From the NCBI GenBank assembly GCA_013416795.1, contig RQSC01000002.1, forward strand, positions 599,326-633,572: 34,247 nucleotides of DNA. The letters run 5' to 3'. Made by a program: the position numbers and the translations under genes. Positions within the stretch are counted from its first letter, which is position 1, and each line of letters starts with the position of its first letter. The notes below the pieces were generated by a model. That model saw only the letters and a program-made list of their open reading frames with translations. It was not told the origin of the DNA and searched no databases. Shown here piece by piece: positions 18,988 to 28,264 of the stretch. The DNA is from Prasinococcaceae sp. CCMP 1430. Lineage: Eukaryota; Prasinodermophyta; Palmophyllophyceae; Prasinococcales; Prasinococcaceae.

Positions 18988-19857
18988 GGCTTCACCGCGT
19001 ACTGCCGCGCGCCGGCGCACGCGCCCGCGCGCGCGCGCGCGCGCGCGAATTTTTGAAAAACGGGGAACCGCGGAGCGCCGTTCCGAAATGCCGAGCGCCT
19101 GAATTCATTCCGGGCAGGCGCCCTCCGCTCCCCCGCGCGCGAAATTCGCCCGCCGCAAAACTGCGGCCGCGCGGCGCAGTCCCCGGACCGCACCGCGCCG
19201 CCCACCCGAAGATAGGGTTTGTATGCACAAAGGGTTCATACACGTTCGTGTATATCACATCGGATGTACACTAGTTGTGTTGGAGAGGTTCAGGTTTGGT
19301 GCGAGCGCCGCCACCGGCCGCCCGCGTTCCCCGACCGAGCGCCTCCGCCGCTCCCTTGACCGAGCGAGGGCGAATGCATGATGACGGTGATAACGGCCGA
19401 CCCCACGCGTGCTCTCGTGATGAGTCTCGTCACCTGGTAGCGGGAAGCGAGCGCTGCACGCCGACGCTGGCTCCGATGGCTCGCCGCGCGCGCGCGTGCT
19501 GCGGCAGTTGCTGGTGTGGACAAGTCAGCGCCGCGCCGCATCAGGGCGTTCTGCGCACCGCATCAGGGGGGCGGGGGGGGCGGGAACGCACGCGGCCCGG
19601 GAAAGGGGCGGCGTGGCACCGGCTTCCCTCCCGCCGGGTGACCGCGTGCAGAGGGAGCGAGCGACCTCGCGTGGGCTTATGCGCCTATGGGTTCTGGGGG
19701 GGGGGAGAGGGGGCAGGCACATGCCGCGCGCGGAGCGCGTGCAGCATGCGTCAGTGCGCGTGCCTGCGGTGCTCGGGCGCGCCGGAGCGACTCGCACCCC
19801 TGCCAGCGCACGCGTGCCGCAGGCCCTGTGACAGAAATCCACGCTGCGCGTCGCGGC
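18988..19857. other. Divergent intergenic region between tectonic and p25-alpha genes
   Basis: It holds a CG dinucleotide run (19026-19047), an AT-richer block with GATAGGGTTTG and AAGGGTTCATACACGTTCGTGTATATCAC (19210-19260; ACACGTTCGTGT is an inverted repeat), and G runs. Promoters for two flagellar-type genes would lie here. No extra gene is supported. Confidence 0.5.
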
Positions 19858-20719
19858 ATGCCGTCGGGGCCCGATCTGGTCAAGAAGGCCAAGCGCCTGG
19901 AGAAAGAGGCTCGTACCGCGTTCAATGAGTATGACATCAGTGGCAATGGCCTCATCGACAAGGACGAGTGCACGCATGTCCTCGCCGACCTCGGCATGCT
20001 TGATGGCCTGTCGACAGCGTCGTTTGGGAGTCTCCTCGACGATGCGTTTGCACGCGCCGATGCCGACGGGTCAGGCAAGCTGGACTTTCAGGTGCGCGCG
20101 CTCACGCGATGGGCGGGAGCACGCCGCGCGCCTGCGTGCGCCAGCGCCCCACAGTCGTGTGCTGCCATCGTGCGCTGGATGGTCTCACGTGCACACGTGC
20201 GGGCATGCGCACGTGCGCGAGCGAGCACGTACTTGCATACCCGCGCAATGCACGCGCGCGATCATTCGCTGTCGCCACGCGTCCGGAGCGCGCTCGCTCG
20301 CTGACGTGCCCCACCGGCGCGCGCGTGCGCAGGAGTTCACCAAGTACTACAACTCGGTGATGCGCTTCCGCTCGTCGGCTGAACCGGATGCGGGCGTCGA
20401 AGAGGGCGGCCCGCTGCACTCGCTGTACATAGATTTCTGCTCCTTCGGATCGAGCCTCGTTGCAGATGAGATGGACGGGGCCAAGTTCGCCAAGTTCTGC
20501 CGCGATTCGAAGCTCATCACCAAGAAGTTAACCTCAACGGACGTTGATATCATCTTCGCGAAATGCAAGACCAAGGGCCAGAGAAAGATCACGTACGCCC
20601 AGTTTGTGAGCGCGCTCACTCTATGTGCTGAGACCAAGGGCATGGAGCTGGGTGTGCTGGTGGAGAAGGTGCTTGAGGTCGGCGGGCCGACATTGACAAG
20701 GGCACCGGCGCGGCGATGA
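19858..20719 (+). CDS. EF-hand plus p25-alpha (TPPP-like) protein
   Basis: TPPP/p25-alpha proteins bind and stabilise microtubules and are tightly linked to ciliated organisms. Two exons, 19858-20091 and 20333-20719, give 206 residues. The donor GTGCGCGCG (20092) and acceptor GCGTGCGCAG (ends 20332) are both phase 0; the intron is 241 nt. Exon 1 holds EF-hand 1 (DISGNGLIDKDE, 26-37). EF-hand 2 (DADGSGKLDFQE) crosses the splice junction, which supports the join. Exon 2 is the p25-alpha core: DGAKFAKFCRDSKLI, TSTDVDIIFAKCK, RKITYAQFVSAL, ending VLEVGGPT. After GGP the annotated frame gives only 9 more residues; a +1 frame reading ends DIDKGTGAAMTLADMCNTKR before a stop, so the extreme C terminus is uncertain. 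Standard animal TPPP lacks canonical EF-hands. Confidence 0.87.
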
Positions 20720-20987
20720 CCCTCGCTGACATGTGCAACACTAAAAGGTAGACGTCGCCGACAACAACGGCGAGCGCTGCCGGTGCTGCGAGACGCGCGT
20801 GGGCACCGCCGGTGCCACTTAATAATAGAGGGCGGCGAGTTGCCGCACAGGAATGCAACCGTACACGCGCTCTGCGCGAGCGTCGACGTGTGGTCCGTGG
20901 TGTGACTTGTTGCTGCCAGATTGTTACAGTACAGTGAAATCACGTGGGAATCTAGATTAGTGTGGCTACCGAGACTACAACCCCCGC
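20720..20987. other. Convergent spacer
   Basis: This lies between the p25-alpha gene (+) and the lectin-domain gene (-). It is AT-richer than the surroundings, with CACTTAATAATAGAG near 20817. No gene is seen. Confidence 0.5.
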
Positions 20988-23900
20988 TTACGCCGGAACG
21001 CACCCAGGCTGGTTGCACCAGTTCCAAGCCAGAATATCATGCGTCTCGTGCACCTCCTCCGGGTCGAAGCCCTGCTTGGCGAAGCCCTTGGAGCCCGTGG
21101 AGGCGGTGAAACCCACGTAGGCGTTGCCGTCTGTGTCTAGGATCTTGGCCATGTCGCGGTCCTCGACGGCCACCTGGAAGACGAAGCGGTCCATGTCATC
21201 GATGAAGACCTGGAGCTCGCCGGGGAACTCCTTGATGATGTTGTAGTCGATCTCGTTGTCCTGTTTCGGCTCGAAGGCGGGCATCATGGTGATGCGCACC
21301 TCGCGCTCCTCAGCAGTCGCACCGGCAGTCTCGGTGTCCTCGAGGTTGGCCTCGTCGTCGTCAATGACCTTGATCACGCGGCAGACCTCCCCGTCGTCGC
21401 CGAAGCCCGTGGTCGCGACAGGCGGGGCCTGGCGGCACGCGTGGTGCGTCTCGCAGGTGATGTCGCGGTTGACCTTGATCTTGGCGTTGGCCTTGACGCG
21501 GTTCGCGTAGCCGAACTCGTAGCCCGTGCGCAGCTCTGCCTTGAATCGCGTGAGGTGGTTGCCCTTGAGGCGGCGGCGATCGCCGTCGGCGGTCACGATG
21601 TCCGTCGTGGTGATCTTGCCCGAGCCCTGCTTCTCGGTGGTGAAGCCGCGGGTGTAGCGGATCTTGACGGTGTGCTCCTGGAAGTCAGCGAGCGTAGGCA
21701 CGCTCGGCGTCGAGCCGAAGTGCGCACCGTTTTCGTCGTCCGAATGGAGCGCCTTAAGCATCGGCTGCGAGGCGCCCCACGGCTGGTGCGCGTACTTGGG
21801 CTCGGTGGTCATGAAGACGCCCAGGTGGTTGTCGTTGTACGAGACGTACTCGGTCGCGTTAATCCACCAGTGCTGCTTGCCCTGCTTGGGGTCACGGCGC
21901 TCGACATTGTAGAACGTGTCGAACTCCACCGCTAGCGCCTTCTTGAGGCCGTGCGGGCACTCCTCCCAGTTGCCAAAGTAGTTGACGGTGTTCGACTTTT
22001 TCGAGTTCGAGTAGCCCAGGCCGTCGGACGGGCAGCCCATGAGGGCGCCGTCGCTGCCGTCGAAGCTGCACGTGCCATGGACGCCGTTGTCGTAGTCGGC
22101 GCCCGGGCAGTCGAACACGCCATCCTCTTGACGGTCGTCGTTGGTGATGACGAAGGCAAAGCCGTCCGCGCCGTCACAGATCTTGTCCTCGCCGCCGCAC
22201 TGCGAGGGGTCGGTGATCTGGAAGACGAAGTTGGTCTCGAAGCCGTCCCAGATGTGCAGCTTGCGATGCCACCACACGGCGCCCGAGCGCTGCGCGTCGG
22301 GGTACGACGCGCCGCCCGCGTCGCGCCAGCGAACGAAGGCGTTGTTCTGGCGCTTGCGCGTCTCGGTGAGGCGCACCACCCACTGCGGCGAATCGGCCGA
22401 GTTGAGCACCACATCGGCGTCGCGAACGAAGCGCAGGTTGTTCTGCACGCACATCGACTTGTGCGAGGCGTCGGCGAAGCCCGACACGTTCTTGGCGCCC
22501 TTACCCGAGTCCTCGCACTCGAAATCAGGGAAGTTGAACTCAAGGTAGAAGCGCGCGGTGTACTCCGACGAGCCCACCGTTTGCGGGTAGCGGTTGTCGC
22601 CCATCACGCCGGTCACCCACCTCTCGCAGTTGGGCTCGAAGCTCTCCTGAATGTAGTGACCCAACGATGTGCTGTATGCCGTGCCGCCCGCGCCGCCGAG
22701 CACCGACTTGTCGAGCGTGTCGGTGAGGCACGCGAAGTCGTACTCGTCCTCGTCGATAGCCCACGGCACCGACTCGCGCACTGACGTCAGGTGGTAGTTG
22801 GTGGTGTCAGGGCGGCCCGAGCCGTCGTCGTCGCGGCGCGTGTACAGGTCGATGTTGTCGTTCACGGTGTGCACGGCGATGCGGAAGTTGTAGTTCGAGT
22901 GGTCGGGCTTGACATAATAGTACGCGAACTGCTGCGGCTGAACCACCGAGCTCACCTTGAACCCGCAGCAGCCGGGGTCCACCTCGCAGTACTTGTACGA
23001 CCAAGTCTGATAGAAGGTGTGCTCAGGGTGCGGCAGGTACGCGAGCGGGTGCTCGTCGGGCACAATGTCCTCGTACGGCGGAAGGCGACCCACCGTCGTG
23101 GTGTCGCCCAGCGAATCGGTGTGCCCGACGCCGCCACGCTTGCCGGCCGCGCACTTGAGGATCTGGTAGTTCCGCGCGGTGCTCGTCACGCTGCTCAGGC
23201 GCGAGTCCGACACGAGCGACGTGTCCGACAGCACGCGCACCACGCGGATGTCGTAGTCATCGCTGCCGCCCAGCGGATCGAGGAGGCGAACGATGTCGCC
23301 TGGGCTGACGTCCGAGGTGAATTTGGCGTCGCGGTTGGAGTCGTCCGGATCGGGCGCCGAGGTGAGGAGCATCGTATCGGCGTCCCACTCGACGAGGCCC
23401 GGCGCGGTCAGCTTCGGACGGTACGAGGCCTCGGCGATGGTGGTCGCGTCCGTGGTGATCGACATGCACTTGCCGTGGTTGTAGCACACGGGCGGGTTGG
23501 CGTTGTCGTCAGTCAGGAAGCGCTCGCCTGTCGCGGTGCAGCGCACGTGCGCATCACGGGTCAGCGACAGGAACGGAGGCCGAGCGCGAGAGGAGGCCGA
23601 CGGGATCGGTCGCTTGCCTCAGTAATCGTTTCTCAAATTGTCGACACACTTTTTTGGCTGGCAGGCCATTCAGTCGCAAATTACCATTTTGTATGACATC
23701 TCAGGCAGGTGCGGGCGCAGCGGTGCATGTCCGGCACACGGCACCAAAGCGCGGAACGCGACGCACAGCAGCACGCAGAGGAGCAGCAGGGCGGCGCCTC
23801 AAGCACGCGCGCCAGCACAAGCGTCGCCGCGCAAGACGCACCCTCGGTCGAGAAGTAGTACTCGCAGTTCTCGATGTCGGCGACGTGCAGGCGCCACGAG

Positions 23901-25820
23901 TCGTACGCGGTGAAGTGGCCCGAGGTGGCGACGGCCGTGGCGTCCCACTTGATGTACACCCCGAACGCCTTCTGCAGCTCCTTGTCCTCGAGCTGCTTCC
24001 ACGAGTCCGAGGCCATGGTAATGCCGCAGTCCACATTGTTGTCCATGTCGGCGGCAGTGCAGCTGTCGTCGGCGGCGTTGGAGTCGCCGTCGTCAGTGTG
24101 CTTGAAGGTCTTCCACCACACGTGGTACTTGAACTTCGGGTCGGTGATGTGTGCCGTGACACGATCTCGACGGTGACGCCGCGCGGCCACAGAGGCAGCA
24201 GGCGCGTGAGGCCGCGCACGTGCAGATCGCTCGCCTCGGCGTCGGTTCCCGAGATCGGGTGGAACTCGCGGTTGCCCAGCGTGAAGGGGCGGTCGATTGT
24301 CATCTCAACGTCCGACTGGATTGAGTTGATCTGGCGCGTCTGGCCACAAGCAGTGATGTAGTAGCCCGTGCGCAGCTGCGTGAGGAAGCGCGTGTTGCCG
24401 TAGAGGCCCTGCGTGCGCCCCTCACCGTACATGCTGGAGAACTCGCGGTTGGACCACGCCTCCGACACCACGCGGCGGCCGTACGACCGGATCTTGCCGT
24501 AGCCGGGCAGCAGCATGGTGTACCAGTTGAAGTGCGTGTGCATGAGCAGCGGCTCCGAGAAGGAGTTCTCCAGCAGCAAAAAGTACTCGGCGTACGAGCC
24601 GACGGTGCCCAGCTCAGCCACGCGCTGGGTCTCGAGGTCGCCGTTGATCTCGACGGTCATCCACGGGCCGCTGCCGAAGTACGCGCCCGTGCCGCTGTTG
24701 GCCCACGTCGAAGCCGGGCCAAACTGCGACTCGAAACGCGTGCCGCGGCCGACGATGCGGTGGCGCTTGAGCGTGCACGCGCCCGAGCAGGTCTCGATGT
24801 TGCCGTCGTTGACTTCGATGGCGGTGGTTCCCTCGAACGCGTCCACCTGATTCGCGTGCGTCTCGATCACGCCGAGGCCAGTGGCCGCCTTGCCCACACG
24901 CGGCGGGCACGCCACCCACGACCACTCGAACTCGTCGGCCATGGTCGTGTCGGAGTGCGGCAGCGCGGCGCCGCCGGGGCCGTAGCCCCCAGCCGTCGTG
25001 TACGCCCCGTCGGCGGCGTCGATGCCCGCGGCCGGATCGTGGTCGACGGTCAGCTCTGTGTCCGACTTGATCGACGTGATGGTGCGCACCACGGGCGGGG
25101 TCAGCGTGTCGAGCACGAGCAGGTAGCCCACCTTGAGCTCCTTGGTGAACTTGCAGCCCGCGGTGCGGTCGCCGGACGACGTGATGTCGGGGGTCGACGG
25201 CAGGTCGTTGGCGGCGGCGCCCTGGTGCTCGCACAGCACGGTGAGCTGCTCGACGGACTCTGAGCCCGACAGCACGACCTCGTGCGCCTGCGAGCCGTAG
25301 CGCAGCGCGCCCTTGCCCCGCGGCATGCCCGGCTCGAAGGCAATGTAGTCCGAGTGGAACGAGCACTCGGCGGCGGCGCCCGCCATGAGCACGAGCTCGG
25401 TGTCCGAGGTGACCTCGAGGATCTCGAACTCGCAGACGGTGCCGTTGACGGTCACCTTGAGGCGGAAGGGGTTGAAGCCCATCTCCTTTGCCGTGTCCAT
25501 GTCCGTTTGCGGCGAGTCCGCCACCTCGGGCTCAGAGTCCGACGGGTAGAGCATGCCGTCGACGTTGAGGCTCGACTTGCCGCGGAACTGCTTGGTGAAG
25601 ACGGTGTTCAGCCCGGTGACAGTGTTGCCCTGCGCATCGTCGAGGATCACCTTGCCGATGCCGCCGACCATGTACGCATCGGGCGAGTACGGGTTACCCT
25701 CGGTGTGGTCACCCTGGCCGGTGAAGCCAAAGCCGCCCGCGTGGAACGGGTCGTTGCCGCACCAGCCGCACGTCGTGTCGGCAACGCATGACGCGCAGTT
25801 TGTGTGGTACTCGCAGCCGC
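20988..25820 (-). CDS. Large surface-type protein with PSI, repeated beta modules and L-type lectin domain (5' incomplete, one frameshift)
   Basis: Exons seen: 25820-23842 and 23527-20988, at least 1500 residues. The acceptor at 25821-25823 (GACCAG) opens a PSI-like Cys motif, CEYHTNCASCVADTTCGWC. At least four modules follow, each with a [KNT]xxF..[LV] start and an SD[TV]xxx signature: about 25655-25380, 25158-25038, 24405-24280 and 23324-23199. The intron 23841-23528 (donor GTGCGTCTT, acceptor GCGACAG, phase 1) joins FSTEG to ERFLTDD. The C-terminal third (22440-21000) is an L-type lectin domain: FETNFVFQITDPS, DGFAFVITND, LAVEFDTFYN, DNHLGVFM, HTVKIRYTRG, ELQVFIDDM, ending THDILAWNW. Near 24159 the frame shifts by one base: PRGVTVEIV continues as TAHITDPKFKYHVWW in another frame. 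A 5' exon with the signal peptide is not found. Role unknown; extracellular glycan binding is inferred. Confidence 0.8.
24155..24165 (-). other. Apparent frameshift within the lectin-domain gene
   Basis: Upstream codons read GVTVEIV; downstream protein-like sequence (TAHITDPKFKYHVWWKTF) resumes in a different frame, as if one base were missing at GTGTC-ACGG. No GT-AG pair is available for an intron here. Sequencing or assembly error is more likely than gene decay because both sides look conserved and the downstream splice phase fits. Confidence 0.75.
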
Positions 25821-25875
25821 CTGGTCGTGAGTGGGCCGACGCGCGTCAGCGGCGTTCGATGCCTGCGCTGCGCGC

Positions 25876-25898
25876 AACACACACACACACACACACAG
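25876..25898. repeat. CA microsatellite
   Basis: A (CA)n run, probably inside the 5' intron of the minus-strand lectin-domain gene. Confidence 0.9.
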
Positions 25899-26024
25899 TA
25901 GCGCCCCACGCACACATACACAAAAAACAAACGGGATGGGGGGACCATCGAGGCGCCAACTGCCGCGCGCGGGGGGCCTGCTCCAGGCCGTCACTACCCG
26001 AGGCTGCACCGTCGCGCGCGCGCG

Positions 26025-26025
<1 letters not shown>

Positions 26026-26057
<32 letters not shown>
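26026..26057. repeat. 32-base G homopolymer
   Basis: An uninterrupted G run on the + strand, C on the minus strand. Its true length is doubtful in any assembly. Confidence 0.9.
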
Positions 26058-26413
26058 CGAGAGCGAGCGCGCGAGCGGAGAGGATGGGGGATCACCCTTC
26101 TCCCACCATCTCGTCTCTCGCCGCCCCCATCGCCCCGCGCGATCGCGCGCCGTCGCCGCCCCCCTCTCGCCGGTCCCCCCACCCCGCCTCCCCCCAAAAC
26201 AGCAAAAAAAAACCATAGACCCTAAACCCCAAATCGGCGGCGGCTGTCGACGCCCGCCAGGTGGCGAGGTCACTCCGCAGGGGCGTTTCGCGCGGCGGTT
26301 GCGGTTGCGCCCGGCGTTTTTCGGCGGGAAAACACCGGAACGGATGCGAAACCAGTCCTTTCGTCCCCCTCCCCGCGCTTCCTTTTCGGGGCCGCGCGCG
26401 GCCGGATCCGGGT

Positions 26414-26558
26414 NACACACACACACACACACACACACTTGCACGCACACACGCACACGCACACGCACACACACCACACGCACACACACACGCACACGCA
26501 CATGCACACAAACTCACACACGAAGATGCACGCACACGCACACGCACACACACACACA

Positions 26559-26599
<41 letters not shown>

Positions 26600-26625
26600 A
26601 CGCACACATGCGCACGCACACGCGC
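26414..26625. repeat. Long CA/CG-rich microsatellite preceded by an unknown base
   Basis: About 210 bp of CA repeats with CG and TG interruptions. The unknown base at 26414 directly at its edge suggests an assembly join and possibly missing repeat length. Confidence 0.9.
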
Positions 26626-27056
26626 ACCGCGCCCGCGCCGCGCGGCGCGCGAGTGGCGCCACGGCCGTGGCCTGCTGCGCGCATGCAGGCTCGCGCCCAC
26701 GCGCGAAAGCGCAACAAAGGAAAAAGAGGAAGAAAACGAACCCCAAACACGTACGGCGGTCTTTAGGGTACGTGCCTGCGACTTCGGCGCCCATTACGTT
26801 CTAAGTGATGAGAGAAATGAAAACGGGTTTGCGGATTCGCGTATCGCCTTTGATTTTGATGTGTTCGGCAACGGCGGGGCGCAGGCGGGCGGGAGGAGGG
26901 GCGCCGCGGGGGAACGGACTGCGGGAGCGCGCGAAGAGGTGCGCGGCGCGCGGCGCGGGGCGCGCGCCACAGCAGCCACGGCGCGCGCGCGCACGCCCAG
27001 CCTTCCCCCATCCAACCCCACCACCCTTCTCCCGGGCGCTCGTGGCCGCAGCAGCC

Positions 27057-28128
27057 ATGATGGACCCCTCGGAAGCGGTCACCGCGATCGCCGTGGCGGG
27101 CGAGGACGTCGAGGAGCTCAAGAAGGCCATCGCCGACGCCGCCTTCCTCGACGGCCTGCCGGGGCACGCGAGGCAGCGGCTGCGCGGTGCGCAGCGCGCC
27201 GAAAAAAAAAAGGGAGGGGGGAAAACGGCACGCGAATTCGGGGCGAGCGGCTCCCGTTGTGTGCGCGCGCACATGCAGGGCGCGCGGGCGGGCGCGCGAA
27301 TCCGCGCGCAGCCGCGAAACGGCACGGAAAAAAAAATGCGGCGCGCCGCGGGCGCGCGAACAGGCGCGCGCGTGCGGACGCGGACGCGGACGGGCGCGCA
27401 GGCGCCTGCGCGCGAAGTGGCGCGCGTGGCGCGCGCTGTCGCCCGGCCCGGAGGACCGAGCACGCGGCCATGCGCTCTCACCCTGCTGACGCGTGGCGGC
27501 GATGCCTATGCACCCCGCGGTTCGCGCTCGCATCACGCAGCTGCGCGTGGCCTCTTGCGCCGGCTGGAGCGCGGCGGCTCGACGCTCAAGGTGAAGGCCG
27601 AGAAGGCCAAGGAGCAGGAGGCCTCCAACCCGCAGACCAAGCAGGACATCCCGCCTGTCACGTATGAATTCATTGACCTTGAGGAGAGCAAGGCAAAGTA
27701 TGACATCGAGAAGTTCGACGAGAAGTGGGAGGGGCTCGAGAAGCTGCGCTGGCGCATGGTCCAGATGCCCGGTGGCGCCATCAAGAAGCCTGACGCCTTC
27801 TACTGGCTCTACGGCCTGGGCATGCAGGCCACGGAGGGTGACAATGACACCGAGAGGCCCATGTGGGCGGAGAAGGGCGGCCTCGACTTCGAAGGCCGTG
27901 CGCGTTGGGACGAGTACGAGGGCCGCAAGGGCATGGACCAAGAGGAGGCCAAGCAGAGATTCGTCGAGTTTTTCGAAGCCGGATACGACCCAAAGAAGTG
28001 TACGTCCCCGCGCGTCGTTGGCAGCATGAGCACAGCCAGGGCCGCCGCGCGTGCGTGCCGTCGCTGCGCGCGAAGGGCGCTAACGCGCGCGCACTCAACT
28101 TGCTATCACAGGCCTCTACCAGTTCTGA
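27057..28128 (+). CDS. Acyl-CoA-binding domain protein, three exons
   Basis: ACBP domains bind long-chain acyl-CoA and shuttle it between compartments. Exons 27057-27186, 27541-27999 and 28112-28128 give 201 residues. Intron 1 (donor GTGCGCAGC, acceptor CATCACGCAG, 354 nt) and intron 2 (donor GTACGTCCC, acceptor GCTATCACAG, 112 nt) are both phase 1. The last exon is only 17 nt and ends LYQF plus stop. The domain sits in the C-terminal half: YWLYGLGMQATEGDNDTERP corresponds to the ACBP LYKQATVGDVNTERP segment, and LDFEGRARWDEYEGRKGM to LDLKGKAKWDAWNxLKG. The N-terminal part is helical and charged (EDVEELKKAIADAAF, KVKAEKAKEQE), perhaps coiled coil. No signal peptide is seen, so cytosolic is the default. 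Intron 1 is filled with G/C runs and A runs. Confidence 0.8.
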
Positions 28129-28264
28129 GTCTGCGGAGCGTGCTGCGTGGACACCCCAACGCACAAATATTAGTGTGCCGACGCACGCGCTCTGTGTAAT
28201 TGTCATGAGCTGTGCGCGGCGTAGCACAGTACCGACCCTTCGCTCGCGTGCACCGCCAAGTGCA
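28129..28264. other. Convergent spacer
   Basis: A short interval between the acyl-CoA-binding gene and the minus-strand signal-peptide protein gene; it contains CACAAATATTAGTG. No gene is seen. Confidence 0.45.

Larger units (their letters stand above)
25824..27056. other. Low-complexity divergent region
   Basis: This lies between the lectin-domain gene (-) and the acyl-CoA-binding gene (+). It contains a CA run, a 32-base G run, a 200-bp CA/CG-rich tract beginning at an unknown base (26414), and CCTAAACCCC / TTTAGGGTACG motifs (26218-26230 and 26762-26768). The missing first exon(s) of the lectin-domain gene should be here or beyond, but no signal peptide could be picked from the biased sequence. 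Confidence 0.55.

Noticed and set aside
20930-25790. Several plus-strand frames of 160-300 codons
   Set aside because: They are shadows of the lectin-domain gene, with Val/Arg/Ala-biased composition and no conserved motif.
26092-26794. Cys/Val-rich frames through the CA microsatellite
   Set aside because: They are pure translation of TG/CA repeats and include an unknown base.
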